NCBI RefSeq assembly: GCF_019049625.1
Contig: NZ_JAFMOY010000113.1
Location: 1-64,000 of the forward strand
Direction: 5' to 3'
Origin: Rahnella ecdela
GTDB taxonomy: Bacteria; Pseudomonadota; Gammaproteobacteria; Enterobacterales; Enterobacteriaceae
DNA length: 64,000 nt
Part shown: positions 16,886 through 26,783 of the stretch, in pieces
Layout: each line of letters opens with the position of its first letter
How positions within the stretch are numbered: the first letter of the stretch is position 1
The notes under the pieces: generated by a model
Told to the model about the DNA's origin: nothing
Databases searched by the model: none
The model's input: only the letters and a program-made list of their open reading frames with translations
Program-made: the position numbers and the translations under genes

Positions 16886-17806
16886 ATGAAAATGAGCATT
16901 CGCGCAATCCTTACCCTGGTTTTGGCAGTTGCTGCATATAGCCAGGCGTCTTTTGCTGTGGTCTACCCTCTGCCGGCCAATAATGGTCGTCTGGTCGGTG
17001 AAAACATCACAGTCACTGTTCCTCAGGGCAGCAGCCTGCCACTGGAACATTTCGCAGCACAATACCAGATGGGTTTGAGCAACATGCTCGAAGCCAACCC
17101 TGGCGTTGACCCGTTCCTGCCAACTCCAGGCACCGTGCTGACCATCCCTCAGCAGCTGATCCTGCCGGATACCCCGCATGATGGCATCGTGATCAACAGC
17201 GCTGAAATGCGTCTGTATTACTACCCGAAAGGCACTAACACCGTAGTGGTTCTGCCAATCGGTATCGGTGAACTGGGCAAAGACACCCCGATGAACTGGG
17301 TTACTACCGTTCAGCGTAAAAAAGCCGGCCCGACCTGGACTCCGACTGCGAAGATGCATGAAGAATATGCTTCCCGCGGCGAATTCCTGCCAGCAGTCTT
17401 CCCTGCTGGCCCGGATAACCCAATGGGTCTGTACGCGCTGTACGTTGGCCGTCTGTATGCCGTTCACGGCACCAACGCCAACTTCGGTATCGGTCTGCGC
17501 GTGAGCCACGGTTGTGTGCGTCTGCGTGATGCCGACATCAAATGGCTGTTTGACAACGTGCCGCAAGGCACCCGCGTTCAGTTCATCAATGAACCTGTGA
17601 AAGCGACCGTTGAGCCAGACGGTAAGCGTTACATTGAGATCCACAACCCGTTGTCTTCTAACCAGGAAGAGTTTGATTCCCAGCAGCCGCTGCCAATCAC
17701 TCTGACCGGCAGTGCGAACACTGTGGCGATGGATCCTGCTGTTAACCAGACTGTGGTTCAGCGCGCAATCGAGATGCGTTCCGGTATGCCGGTTCAGGTC
17801 AACTGA
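16886..17806 (+). CDS. L,D-transpeptidase (ErfK/YbiS type)
   Basis: From ATG 16886 (MKMSIRA) the product is 306 residues with a Sec signal ending near ASFA (24). An N-terminal LysM-like segment ([33 protein letters not shown]) is followed by the YkuD catalytic domain, with HGTNANFG (His194) and SHGCVRLR (Cys210 nucleophile). In E. coli this family attaches Braun lipoprotein to meso-DAP in peptidoglycan; some members form 3-3 crosslinks. A strong terminator follows. The frame is open 35 codons further upstream, but that part lacks a signal and is unlikely to be translated. Confidence 0.9.
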   Translation: MKMSIRAILTLVLAVAAYSQASFAVVYPLPANNGRLVGENITVTVPQGSSLPLEHFAAQYQMGLSNMLEANPGVDPFLPTPGTVLTIPQQLILPDTPHDGIVINSAEMRLYYYPKGTNTVVVLPIGIGELGKDTPMNWVTTVQRKKAGPTWTPTAKMHEEYASRGEFLPAVFPAGPDNPMGLYALYVGRLYAVHGTNANFGIGLRVSHGCVRLRDADIKWLFDNVPQGTRVQFINEPVKATVEPDGKRYIEIHNPLSSNQEEFDSQQPLPITLTGSANTVAMDPAVNQTVVQRAIEMRSGMPVQVN

Positions 17807-17828
17807 TTACGCCGTTGACGTTGTTGTG

Positions 17829-17859
17829 AAAAAGCCCCGATCTTCGGGGCTTTTTTTTT
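17829..17859 (+). terminator. Terminator of the L,D-transpeptidase gene
   Basis: A 12-bp stem (AAAAAGCCCCGA / TCGGGGCTTTTT) with a 3-base loop is followed by a long T run. Confidence 0.93.
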
Positions 17860-18005
17860 GCAAAGTGCCGATGCCAAGGGCGGCTTCTCAGTTGCACTGA
17901 AAGCTGGCCGAGAACGTTTGGGTTTCTTAACAAGGGTTATCACGCGCCCTCTCGCGCCGAAACCGACCAAAGGGGAAAGGCTTGTCCCCTCTGAACGCCC
18001 CGCGC

Positions 18006-18039
18006 CTGTCATTAAACCGTCACAACTCTCCCCTAACCT
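18006..18039 (+). promoter_or_regulatory. Pho box and -10 of phoA
   Basis: CTGTCAT-TAAA-CCGTCAC (18006-18023) matches the PhoB site of two 7-bp direct repeats with a 4-bp spacer. A -10-like TAACCT follows 10 bases later (18034-18039), the spacing seen in E. coli phoA. PhoB should activate under phosphate limitation. Confidence 0.85.
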
Positions 18040-18105
18040 TCTGGTAACAAAAAATATCCATATGTGTATTTTTATTTCCGATGGTTCTTAAAAGGAGTTT
18101 TGACA

Positions 18106-19530
18106 ATGCAACAATCTGTTTCTCTGATCGCCCGCGCCGTGACTGCCGCCCTGCTGCTTTCCACTTCTGCCACTGCCCTCGCCGCTGAAACTGACACGCT
18201 GACTGTCCGCGCGGCGAAGGGCGTGCTGACTGAACCGGGTGGCGCACGTCGTCTGAGCGGTGATCAGACCGCAGCATTGAAAGCCTCGCTGTCCGACAAA
18301 ACGGTGAAAAACGTGATTCTGCTGATTGGTGACGGCATGGGTGATTCTGAAATCACCTCCGCGCGTAACTATGCAGAAGGTGCGGGCGGCTATTTCAAAG
18401 GTATTGATGCCCTGCCGCTGACCGGTCAGTACACCCATTATTCTCTGGATAAGAAAACCCAGAAACCAAGTTATGTGACTGATTCTGCTGCTTCTGCGAC
18501 CGCCTGGACCACAGGGGTCAAAAGCTATAACGGTGCGATTGGCGTGGATGTAAACGGTAAAGATCACCAGACCATTCTCGAAATCGCCAAAGCTGCGGGT
18601 AAAGCCACCGGCAACGTCTCCACCGCAGAATTGCAGGACGCCACGCCAGCCGCACAAATCGCCCACGTCACCTCACGTAAATGTTACGGACCGGAAGAAA
18701 CCGCCGGGAAATGTGCCAGCAACGCGCTGGAAAACGGCGGACGCGGTTCTATCACCGAACAGTTATTACACGCTCGTGCGGATGTCACACTCGGCGGCGG
18801 CAGAAAATCCTTTAGTCAGCTGGCCACAGCGGGTGAATTTAAGGATAAATCGCTGAAAGAACAGGCGCTGGCGCAGGGTTATGTGTGGGTGGAAAACGCG
18901 GAACAACTCAGCGCCATTACGCAGGCTGATCAGAAAAAACCGCTGCTGGGCTTGTTCTCCGAAGGTAATATGCCGGTTCGCTGGCAGGGCCCGAAAGCCA
19001 CTTATCACGGCAATATTGATAAACCTGCCGTGATCTGCCAAGCCAATCCGCAACGCACCGCAGAAATCCCGACGCTGGCAGCAATGACCGAAAAAGCCAT
19101 TGACCTGCTTAAAACCAATCAAAACGGTTTCTTCCTGCAAGTTGAAGGCGCGTCGATTGATAAGCAAGATCACGCCGCCAATCCATGCGGGCAGTTTGGT
19201 GAAACGGTTGATCTGGATGAAGCTGTGCAGAAAGCGCTGGAATTTGCCCGTCAGGACGGCAACACACTGGTTATCGTCACTGCCGACCACGCACATTCCA
19301 GTCAGATTATCGAAGCCGACGCCAAAGCACCGGGTCTGACGCAGACGCTGACCACCAAAGACGGCGCCCCGATGACCATCAGCTACGGCAACTCAGAAGA
19401 TGATTCGCAGGGACATACCGGGACTCAACTGCGTATCGCCGCGTTCGGGCCACATGCAGCGAATGTTGTCGGGCTTACCGACCAGACGGATTTGTTCTAT
19501 ACCATGCGGGATGCCATGGCGATCAAGTAA
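18106..19530 (+). CDS. phoA: Alkaline phosphatase PhoA
   Basis: This periplasmic metal-dependent phosphomonoesterase frees phosphate from organic esters. ATG 18106 is set by AAGGAG and gives 474 residues, close to E. coli PhoA (471). A Sec signal ends near ALAAE (28). The active site has Ser127 in [10 protein letters not shown], preceded by the metal-site stretch [10 protein letters not shown]. Further zinc/magnesium ligands are in [26 protein letters not shown] and GHTGTQL. Expression is expected under phosphate starvation through the Pho box upstream. A short terminator follows. Confidence 0.96.
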   Translation: MQQSVSLIARAVTAALLLSTSATALAAETDTLTVRAAKGVLTEPGGARRLSGDQTAALKASLSDKTVKNVILLIGDGMGDSEITSARNYAEGAGGYFKGIDALPLTGQYTHYSLDKKTQKPSYVTDSAASATAWTTGVKSYNGAIGVDVNGKDHQTILEIAKAAGKATGNVSTAELQDATPAAQIAHVTSRKCYGPEETAGKCASNALENGGRGSITEQLLHARADVTLGGGRKSFSQLATAGEFKDKSLKEQALAQGYVWVENAEQLSAITQADQKKPLLGLFSEGNMPVRWQGPKATYHGNIDKPAVICQANPQRTAEIPTLAAMTEKAIDLLKTNQNGFFLQVEGASIDKQDHAANPCGQFGETVDLDEAVQKALEFARQDGNTLVIVTADHAHSSQIIEADAKAPGLTQTLTTKDGAPMTISYGNSEDDSQGHTGTQLRIAAFGPHAANVVGLTDQTDLFYTMRDAMAIK

Positions 19531-19538
19531 TGCAGCAG

Positions 19539-19562
19539 AGCCGCTGCATTTGGGCGGCTTTT
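19539..19562 (+). terminator. Terminator of phoA
   Basis: A 6-bp stem AGCCGC / GCGGCT with a 9-base loop is followed by TTTT, nine bases after the phoA stop. Confidence 0.7.
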
Positions 19563-19804
19563 CAAAAGCTTAAAATTCTAAAACCTTGGGTTGCCACCCA
19601 AACTGGCCGTAGGGTCAAGGTCGTGGGCTCGCCGCCCACACTGGCCCAAAGGGTTTTAAACGAAACCCTTTGGAATCCTGCGTTTTTTTACCTGCACGCT
19701 TCGCTCGCTGGCTATGTTTCAGTTGCCGCAGTGACAGGCTGAAATCTTGCCGCTGCGCGGTTCCTTCTCTTGGTCCTTGAGCCATGGGTCTCCAGGCCGC
19801 TCCG

Positions 19805-19868
19805 TTCAGCAAGATTTCTGAATCGCCCGGACGATCTTAAAATCAAAAACGGAATGGATTTATCTTTT
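19805..19868 (+). repeat. Dispersed repeat, copy 1
   Basis: By eye 53 of 64 bases match copy 2 at 35528-35591, including the shared core CGATCTTAAA and the flank TTTATCTTT. Both copies are intergenic and lie beside other palindromes. Confidence 0.8.
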
Positions 19869-20040
19869 AGATAAGTATATTGGCGTGCTCAAAAATGGCA
19901 CCGAATGAACGGTTCGAGACCATAGGCTCGAAGCCTGAAATTCGGGGATCGCGCAGCGATGACATTTTGCGCCACTCACAATTGCTTCGGAACATGTCCG
20001 TCGTTCCAGCGACAGCGCGCAGTGAAAGAGCCCGGGGGGT

Positions 20041-20074
20041 CTTGGGGGGTGGCGGCGATAGGCCGCCCCCCCAA
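20041..20074. repeat. Strong GC-rich hairpin
   Basis: CTTGGGGGG-T-GGCGGC pairs with GGCCGCCCCCCCAAG across a short GATA loop. It has no T run, so it is not a standard terminator. It sits inside the inverted-repeat element, close to its right arm. Confidence 0.75.
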
Positions 20075-20137
20075 GTCGGTGTGGGCCGACGCCCACGACC
20101 TTAAGGCCAATTTGGGTGGCAACCCAATGCCTAAACC

Positions 20138-21049
20138 TTAGTGCAATAAATTATCTAACCTGTCGTCATCAATCCCGTCCGGCTCCAGATGCGCCGTTAC
20201 ATCCGCGGACTTAAACAGTTTGCTCACCGCCATTTCAGCTGCATCACCGATATCGTGCCCGATATCAACCGTCAGATTGCCGTCTACTTCAAGGTGGAAC
20301 TCAACAAATACGCGGTCGCCGCCGTTGCGGGTACGGATGTCATGCACACCGCGCACGCCTTCGACGCCTAATACCGCCGCTTTGATGCGTTTACGATCGT
20401 CGGCGCTCAGTTCTCTGTCCAGCAATTGAGTCAGTGCGTCTGCCGCCATACCGCGGGCGTTCCAGAGCATATAGAAGGAAATCAGCAGCGCGCCGATGGA
20501 GTCAGAACGCGTCCAGCCAAAATAACGCTCGAAAATCAGCGCCAGCAGCACGGCGATATTCACCGCGACATCCGTGACGTAGTGCGCGCGGTCAGCGGCG
20601 ATGGCCGTCGAACCGGTGCGTTTCACCACGTACGTTTGCATCAGCACTAAACCGGTGGCGGCGATTGAACTGCCGATGATGACCCAAATCCCGAGGCCGA
20701 GTTGCGCCAGCGGTGCGGGGTTAATGATGCGTCCGATAGATTCACCGCCCAGCACCAGCCCGGCTCCGCCCAGCAGCAGCGCCTGAACAAACGCCGCCAC
20801 GGCTTCGGCTTTACCATGTCCATAACGATGACCTTTATCCGCTGGGCGGATGGCGTAACGCACGCCGATTAACGTCACCATTGAAGCCAGCACATCGACC
20901 AGACCGTCGGCGGCGGAAGTCAGCAACGCAATCGAGCCGGTGGCTGCCCAGGCCCAGACTTTGACGCACACCAGAACCAGCGCCACACACAGGGAGACCA
21001 GCGAGGCAATACGCGTCAGGCCTTTATAGGAAGGCGCCGGACGGCTCAT
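20138..21049 (-). CDS. Cation diffusion facilitator (FieF-like) transporter
   Basis: This 303-residue inner-membrane protein has six hydrophobic segments and a cytoplasmic C-terminal domain. The transport-site pairs typical of FieF/YiiP are present: Asp residues in AADGLVD (helix 2) and His/Asp in DRAHYVTD (helix 5). HRYGHGKAEA and the C-terminal HDIRTRNGGDRVFVEFHLEVDG also fit the family. It should export Zn(II), Fe(II) or similar by proton antiport. It is a CDF member rather than clearly FieF itself, since it diverges from E. coli FieF as I recall it. The gene abuts the inverted-repeat element at its 3' end. Confidence 0.88.
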   Translation of the reverse strand: MSRPAPSYKGLTRIASLVSLCVALVLVCVKVWAWAATGSIALLTSAADGLVDVLASMVTLIGVRYAIRPADKGHRYGHGKAEAVAAFVQALLLGGAGLVLGGESIGRIINPAPLAQLGLGIWVIIGSSIAATGLVLMQTYVVKRTGSTAIAADRAHYVTDVAVNIAVLLALIFERYFGWTRSDSIGALLISFYMLWNARGMAADALTQLLDRELSADDRKRIKAAVLGVEGVRGVHDIRTRNGGDRVFVEFHLEVDGNLTVDIGHDIGDAAEMAVSKLFKSADVTAHLEPDGIDDDRLDNLLH

Positions 21050-21304
21050 GATTGACTCCTGTGGAGCAGATTTTTTTGGGAAGTGATCACAAGAATTTCC
21101 TGAAGCTAAGAATCAAATTTATTTGATAAATACAAATACCAGCTCCGCAGTATAACCCATTTCGTACTTTTAAGACCTTCCCTATGGTTTGGATCTTCGT
21201 GCCCTCACTAAGGTTTATTGACCTATATTTACTTGCATTTACATCAATACAATCTAGCTTAAAACATGATTTCTTTGTTCCGGCGCGCGCGCTCCGATAA
21301 TCAG

Positions 21305-22504
21305 ATGAGCATTATGACAAACGAAAAAAATAACCAGCCTTCCGCGTCCGAAGACGCACAGTCAGAACTCGATTCCAGCCAGGTAAAATCAGGAGAAGGT
21401 CACAAACAAGACGCTAAAGATCAGAAAGAGTCCGGGAAGGAGAATCAGGATAATGATGAAAAGCGCAAAGGTCCGGGCAAGAAGCCGCTGATCATCCTCG
21501 GGATTGTCGTGGTAGTGATGGTAATTGTTGCGCTGGTCTGGTGGCTGATGACCAAAGATCAGATAAGCACCGATGACGCCTTTACCGAAGGCGATGCCGT
21601 GACCATCGCGCCGAAAATCGCTGGTTATGTCACTCACCTTGCGGTGAAAGATAACCAGTTCGTCAAAAAAGGCGATCTGCTGGTGGAAATTGACCCACGT
21701 GACGCCACCGCGCAACGTGACCAGGCACAGGCGCAGCTCGGTCTGGCCGTCGCTCAGTTGCATCAGTCACAGGCGCAGTATGACCTGGCGAAAGTGCAAT
21801 ATCCGGCGCAACTGGCCCAGGCGAAAGCTCAGCAAACTCGTGCGGAAGCCAATTTACTGAATGCTACCGCTGATTTCCGCCGCCAGCGCGGTGTCGATCC
21901 GCGTGCGACCACGCAACAGAATATTGATACGTCCAATGCGCAGGTACGTTCTGCAGCGGCGGATCTGGAAAACGCCAAAGCGCAGGTGCAGGTTGCCGCG
22001 CAGGTGCAGCTGAATATCCGTCAGGCGGAAACTAACGTCGAAGCCCGTCAGCAACAGGTTGAGCAGGCGAAAGCCCAGCTGGAAACCGCCACGCTGAATC
22101 TTTCCTATGCGCAGGTTCGCGCACCGTTCGACGGCTATGTGACCAAGCGTAATGTGCAGCTCGGCACGCTGGTTCAGGCCGGGACTTCGCTGTTCTCCGT
22201 GGTGTCGAAAGATATCTGGATCGCCGCGAACTATAAGGAATCTCAGCTTGAACGTATGCGTCCGGGCAATAAGGTGGAAATCACCGTCGATGCCTTCCCG
22301 GACATCAAACTTCAGGGTCATGTGGACAGTATTCAGCAAGGCACCGGTTCACGCTTCTCAGCCTTCCCGGCTGAAAATGCCACCGGTAACTACGTGAAAA
22401 TTGTTCAGCGCGTGCCGGTGAAAATCGTCATCGACAGCGGTCTAGATGAAAACCATCACCTGCCGCTGGGCCTGTCTGTCGAACCGACGGTGACCGTCGA
22501 ATGA
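21305..22504 (+). CDS. EmrA-type membrane-fusion protein
   Basis: The most likely starts are ATG 21305 or 21314; the frame is open 13 codons further. The protein opens with an unusually long charged cytoplasmic tail (about 60 residues rich in Ser, Gln, Lys and Asp), then one membrane helix (PLIILGIVVVVMVIVALVWWLM). The EmrA motif TDDAFTEGDAVTIAPKIAGYV, a Gln/Ala coiled-coil hairpin and the barrel stretch (DIWIAANYKESQLERMRPG) follow. It couples the MFS pump to the outer-membrane lipoprotein channel downstream. The stop overlaps the emrB-like start (ATGA). Confidence 0.9.
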   Translation: MSIMTNEKNNQPSASEDAQSELDSSQVKSGEGHKQDAKDQKESGKENQDNDEKRKGPGKKPLIILGIVVVVMVIVALVWWLMTKDQISTDDAFTEGDAVTIAPKIAGYVTHLAVKDNQFVKKGDLLVEIDPRDATAQRDQAQAQLGLAVAQLHQSQAQYDLAKVQYPAQLAQAKAQQTRAEANLLNATADFRRQRGVDPRATTQQNIDTSNAQVRSAAADLENAKAQVQVAAQVQLNIRQAETNVEARQQQVEQAKAQLETATLNLSYAQVRAPFDGYVTKRNVQLGTLVQAGTSLFSVVSKDIWIAANYKESQLERMRPGNKVEITVDAFPDIKLQGHVDSIQQGTGSRFSAFPAENATGNYVKIVQRVPVKIVIDSGLDENHHLPLGLSVEPTVTVE

Positions 22505-24069
22505 ATGAAGATCGCAGCTACTGGAAACCCAAGGCCAATCCGTGGGCAGTTGCCGCCGTTGTAACCATTGCGGTGTTCATGGAAATCCTGGACACCACCA
22601 TTGTTAACGTGGCGCTGCCGCACGTCGCCGGTTCGTTGTCTTCCAGCTACGACGAATCCACCTGGGTTCTGACGTCGTATCTGGTGGCCAACGGCATCGT
22701 GCTGCCGATATCCGCGTTTCTCAGCCGTGTAATGGGCCGCAAAACTTACTTCCTGATTTGTATCGGTATGTTCACCGTCTGCTCGTTCCTTTGCGGGGTC
22801 GCCACTGAACTGTGGCAGATGATTCTGTTCCGCATCCTGCAGGGCTTTTTCGGCGGCGGTTTGCAGCCGATCCAGCAATCGGTGCTGCTCGATTACTTTA
22901 AACCGGAAGATCGCGGCAAGGCGTTTGGTCTGTCCTCGATTGCCATCATTGTTGCGCCGGTTGTCGGCCCGACGCTGGGCGGCTACATCACCGATAACTT
23001 CAGCTGGCGCTGGGTGTTCCTTATCAACATACCGGTGGGGATTATCGCCCTGTTGGCGATTTATCAGCTGCTGGAAGATCCGCCGTGGGAGCGCAAAGCC
23101 AAAGGCAAGCTCAGTATTGATTACATCGGTATCGGGCTGATTGCGCTGGGCTTAGGTTGCTTACAGGTGATGATGGACCGTGGTGAAGATGATGACTGGT
23201 TTAATTCCGGCTTTATCGTCACGTTTGCCGTACTGGCCGCGACCGGTATCGTCGGCGCGATTTACTGGCTGTTATACGCCAAAAAGCCGGTGGTCGATTT
23301 GCGCTGTATGAAGGATAAAAACTTCGCCGTTGCAGGTCTGCTGATGGCCGGTATGGCGATGATTTTGTACGGCAGTTCGGTGGTGATCCCGCAACTGGCA
23401 CAGCAGCAGCTGGGATACACTGCCACGCTTTCCGGGTTGGTGATGTCGCCGGGCGCGATACTGATCGTGTTGTCTATCCCCCTGGTGCTGAAACTGATGC
23501 CCGTGGTGCAGACGCGCTACATCATCGCGTTCGGTTTTTTCCTGCTGGCGGCCTCGTTTATCTATTCGGCGACCCTGACGCCAAATGTCGATTTCACCAC
23601 GCTGGTGATGTATCGCAGTGCGCAGTCGATAGGCCTCGGTTTCCTGTTCGTGCCGCTGACGACCATCGCGTTCATCACTATTCCGCAGAAGATGAACGCG
23701 GACGCCGCCGCGCTGTTCACCATGTTCCGTAACGTCGCGGGTTCGATTGGTATTTCGCTGGCAACCGCCGGTGTGACTGAGCGAACGCAGGCGCACAGCG
23801 CCCATATGGCGCATAACATGTCGCCGCTCAACGAACAGTTTAATCAGGCGGTCAGCAAAAGCGCGGAGGCTATCCGTGATTTCGCCCATATCGTCGGCGA
23901 CCCGATGCAGCTGGCGACCGTGCGGATGTATCAGGAAATGATTTCGCAGTCGCGCATTCTGGCATACATCGACGTGTTCGGTTATTGCGCCATCGTCGCC
24001 GTTATTTTGATCCCGTTTTGTTTCCTGCTTTCGCCCGTTAAGAGCGAAGGTAATGCCGGAGCACATTAA
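22501..24069 (+). CDS. EmrB-type DHA2 multidrug exporter
   Basis: The 522-residue, 14-segment MFS protein has EILDTTIVNVALPHVAGSL, STWVLTSYLVANGIVLPIS, RILQGFFGGGLQPIQQSVLLD and VVGPTLGGYI, the DHA2/EmrB signatures. It exports toxic amphipathic compounds by proton antiport. It overlaps the fusion-protein gene by four bases and the channel gene by 17, so the three products form one tripartite operon. No regulator is inside the operon; the AraC gene at 25680 converges on it. Confidence 0.93.
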   Translation: MNEDRSYWKPKANPWAVAAVVTIAVFMEILDTTIVNVALPHVAGSLSSSYDESTWVLTSYLVANGIVLPISAFLSRVMGRKTYFLICIGMFTVCSFLCGVATELWQMILFRILQGFFGGGLQPIQQSVLLDYFKPEDRGKAFGLSSIAIIVAPVVGPTLGGYITDNFSWRWVFLINIPVGIIALLAIYQLLEDPPWERKAKGKLSIDYIGIGLIALGLGCLQVMMDRGEDDDWFNSGFIVTFAVLAATGIVGAIYWLLYAKKPVVDLRCMKDKNFAVAGLLMAGMAMILYGSSVVIPQLAQQQLGYTATLSGLVMSPGAILIVLSIPLVLKLMPVVQTRYIIAFGFFLLAASFIYSATLTPNVDFTTLVMYRSAQSIGLGFLFVPLTTIAFITIPQKMNADAAALFTMFRNVAGSIGISLATAGVTERTQAHSAHMAHNMSPLNEQFNQAVSKSAEAIRDFAHIVGDPMQLATVRMYQEMISQSRILAYIDVFGYCAIVAVILIPFCFLLSPVKSEGNAGAH

Positions 24070-25660
24070 GTTGATTACGACCCGGAAGTATAAAAAGACT
24101 CATGTTATTGCCCTTTCGGCCCTTGCGGTTGCACTGGCCGGTTGCTCCGTCGGCCCGGATTATCAGAAACCTAATCCGGTGACGCCATCTGCCTATAACG
24201 ATATGACGCAACCGAAAGACAAAGACGGCGCGTCCATCGCCCTGCCTTCGGAGCCGAATCCGTTATGGTGGAAAGCATTTAACGATCCGCAGCTCGACAG
24301 TCTGATCACCCGCGCCATTGCCGGGAATATTTCGCTGCAACAGGCCGTTTTACGTATCGCCGGTGCCCGTGAGCAGGTGAAACAAGCCGAAGGCGCGTGG
24401 CTGCCGTCGGTGCAGGGTAGCGCGAAAATGACCCGTCAGCAGCTCGGCCTGAAAGGTATTCTCGATTCCAGTGGGGCATCGCAGCAACTCAACGATCTGA
24501 GCCCGGAAGCCTCCGGTGCTATTGATACCGCCACGAGACCGGTGAATTTGTATCAGGGCAGTTTCGACGCCAGCTGGGAGCTGGATTTATTTGGCGGCAC
24601 CCGCCGTCAGGTCGAAGCCGCGAATGCGCAGACCCGGTCTTCCATCGAACAACGCAACGATGCGCTGGTGTCGCTGGAAGCCGAAGTCGCCCGCACCTAC
24701 CTTCAACTGCGTGGCGCGCAAAGCGTGACGGACGCCATCGAGACGCAAATCGACGTGGCGCAGCAGACGCTGGATCTGACACAGAATCGTCAGCAAAACG
24801 GACTGTCGCCGCAACTTGATGTGGAAAATGCCCGGGCGCAGTTAGGTTCATTGCGCGCTCAGCTGCCGCAATATCAGGCGCAGGAACGTCAGGCGATGAA
24901 CGGTCTGGCAGTTTTACTCGGTCAGACGCCGGGTTCGCTGGATGCTGAGCTTTCCGCGCCGAAACCGATGCCTGCCCTGCCCGCTGCCGTGCCGGTCGGC
25001 GTGCCTTCCCAGCTGGCGCGTCGTCGCCCGGACGTGCGCAAAGCCGAAGCTGATTTACATGCGGCAACCGCCAATATCGGGGTTTCCGTCGCACAGCTTT
25101 TCCCGAGTATTTCACTGACCGGACAGTTCGGGATGCGCAATACCGACGTCAGTTATCTCGATAACTGGAGCAGCCATTTCTACTCATTTGGCCCGCAGAT
25201 TTCCCTGCCGATTTTCCAGGGCGGACGTCTGGTTTCCAGCGTGCATCTTTCCCGCGCGCAACAGGCGAATGCGGCGCTGAATTACCGCCAGACCGTGCTG
25301 ACGGCGTTGCAGGATGTTGATAATGCGCTGGTGAATTACCGAACTGATCAGGATCAGGTCAGCGGTTTAGATCAGACCACTGAAGCGTTGCAAACCGCGT
25401 TTGATCTGGCGAGTGACAGTTACCGTCAGGGGCTTTCGACGTTCATCAACGTGCTTGATGCACAACGTCAGCTGGCGCAGGCGCATCAGCAATCTGCTGA
25501 GGCGAAAGTGAAAACCAGCACCGATCTGGTGTCATTGTATAAAGCGCTGGGCGGCGGCTGGGAGCCGTATCAGAACGTCGATTTACCGACTTACACGGTA
25601 TTTGGTCCGGCGGCCACACCGGATGTCAAAGTACAAACCACGTCCGGAGTGACACCGTAA
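24053..25660 (+). CDS. NodT-family outer-membrane efflux lipoprotein
   Basis: This 535-residue TolC-type channel carries a lipobox LAGC (Cys near 31) after a signal-like stretch, then SVGPDYQKP, the hallmark start of NodT/OprM proteins. Two repeated alpha-barrel/beta-barrel halves follow, with NPLWWKAFNDPQLDSLI, LARRRPDVRKAEADLHAATANIGV and SYRQGLSTFINVLDAQRQ. It completes the EmrAB-type pump across the outer membrane. The start at 24053 lies within the end of the exporter gene, behind GAAGG. Confidence 0.92.
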   Translation: MPEHIKLITTRKYKKTHVIALSALAVALAGCSVGPDYQKPNPVTPSAYNDMTQPKDKDGASIALPSEPNPLWWKAFNDPQLDSLITRAIAGNISLQQAVLRIAGAREQVKQAEGAWLPSVQGSAKMTRQQLGLKGILDSSGASQQLNDLSPEASGAIDTATRPVNLYQGSFDASWELDLFGGTRRQVEAANAQTRSSIEQRNDALVSLEAEVARTYLQLRGAQSVTDAIETQIDVAQQTLDLTQNRQQNGLSPQLDVENARAQLGSLRAQLPQYQAQERQAMNGLAVLLGQTPGSLDAELSAPKPMPALPAAVPVGVPSQLARRRPDVRKAEADLHAATANIGVSVAQLFPSISLTGQFGMRNTDVSYLDNWSSHFYSFGPQISLPIFQGGRLVSSVHLSRAQQANAALNYRQTVLTALQDVDNALVNYRTDQDQVSGLDQTTEALQTAFDLASDSYRQGLSTFINVLDAQRQLAQAHQQSAEAKVKTSTDLVSLYKALGGGWEPYQNVDLPTYTVFGPAATPDVKVQTTSGVTP

Positions 25661-25679
25661 CGTATATTTCCTGAAAGGC

Positions 25680-26639
25680 TTAATGCGAAGAGATAAAATC
25701 TGACGGCGTGGACGAGGCAGGCAATGAAAAGTTCTGCCTCATTCGCGCCACTTCGCTGACCGGCGTCAGTCCGAATAAGCGTTTAAATTCGCGACTGAAC
25801 TGCGACACACTCTCGTATCCCACCTGCGCGCTGGCCGCCGACGCGGTCAGATTATTTCGCAGCATCAGCAATCTGGCCTGATGCAAACGGGTGGACTTGA
25901 GATACTGCATCGGCGACGTATCCGTAACGGTTTTAAAGTGACTGTGAAACGTCGGCAGACTCATTCCCGCTTCTTTCGCCAGCGCATTCACATCCAGATG
26001 CGCGTCGTATTCTGCGTGTAATTTACGTAACGCTTTCACCACTTTGCCAAACTGCCCCTGCATGGTCAGCGCACTGCGCAATGTCGCGCCCTGTGCGCCG
26101 GTCAGCACGCGATAGTAAATTTCACGCATCATCGCCCTGCCGAGGATTTCTGCATCCAGCGGCGACGCCATCACCTGCAAAAATCGCAATACCGAGGCGC
26201 GCATCGCGTTATCCATTAGACTCGACACCATACTTTTCGGCGATTTCACCTGCGGCGGTTCAAAAGCATCCAGTTGTAACATCAGTTCAGCGGCCAGACT
26301 AAAATCCAGCCGCAGGTAAATCGCCAGCATAGGTTCAGCGGCGCTGGCCTGCGTTTCCATGGTGAACGGCACCGGCACCGATACCATCAGATAATGTTGG
26401 GCGTCATACAAATAGACATCATTGCCTAAAAATCCGCGCTTGCTGCCCTGCACCACAATCACAATACCCGGCTCGTATAAAACCGGCGTACGCAAAAGCG
26501 GACGGTCAGATCGCAAAAAACGCACATCCGCCAGCGCCGTGAGATTATAGCCTTCATCGGGCGTAAGCTGATTCAAAAGCGCGATCATCTGCTCAGTGTC
26601 TGTCAAAGCCGGAAACGTCATATCAACCTGAAAATACAT
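25680..26639 (-). CDS. AraC-family regulator with AraC_N domain
   Basis: The 319-residue protein has an N-terminal cupin-like AraC_N region (LYEPGIVIVVQGSKRGFLGNDVYLYDAQHYLMVSVPVP). The C-terminal double helix-turn-helix is at about 210-300 (LAKEAGMSLPTFHSHFKTVTDTSPMQYLKSTRL, VGYESVSQFSREFKRLFGLTP). It resembles the YqhC-type activators of aldehyde reductases. It is divergent from the short-chain dehydrogenase at 26784, its probable target. A second in-frame ATG at 26621 has a better CAGG upstream, so the true start may be there. Confidence 0.88.
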   Translation of the reverse strand: MYFQVDMTFPALTDTEQMIALLNQLTPDEGYNLTALADVRFLRSDRPLLRTPVLYEPGIVIVVQGSKRGFLGNDVYLYDAQHYLMVSVPVPFTMETQASAAEPMLAIYLRLDFSLAAELMLQLDAFEPPQVKSPKSMVSSLMDNAMRASVLRFLQVMASPLDAEILGRAMMREIYYRVLTGAQGATLRSALTMQGQFGKVVKALRKLHAEYDAHLDVNALAKEAGMSLPTFHSHFKTVTDTSPMQYLKSTRLHQARLLMLRNNLTASAASAQVGYESVSQFSREFKRLFGLTPVSEVARMRQNFSLPASSTPSDFISSH

Positions 26640-26783
26640 AGCGGAAAGTGAATTCAGTGTCGCACCGGGAACCGGCTGCGTCCAGATACCTCATAGGAAC
26701 AGGCAAACATCAGAGAGGATCCGGGCTACGCTTCTCCGACTCTCCGCCCTATTCTGCAAGTCCGCTTTTACGGAGGAGTTTGT

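Larger units (their letters stand above)
19563..20137. repeat. Gene-free element bounded by long inverted repeats
   Basis: No supported gene lies in this ~575-bp stretch between phoA and the CDF gene. Its ends are imperfect inverted repeats of about 50 bp. The left arm, 19586-19640, contains TTGGGTTGCCACCCAAA, TGGCC, AAGGTCGTGGGC and GCCCACAC; the right arm, 20079-20126, is its reverse complement with few changes. Inside are a very strong GC hairpin (20041-20074, CTTGGGGGG / CCCCCCAAG arms) and, at 19805-19868, a segment also found at 35528-35591. It looks like a non-autonomous repeat or MITE-like unit. Small frames across it are not convincing. Confidence 0.7.

Noticed and set aside
19860-20141. 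Small open frames in the phoA-CDF gap
   Set aside because: They read through inverted repeats and a strong hairpin, have no ribosome binding sites and no protein-like sequence.
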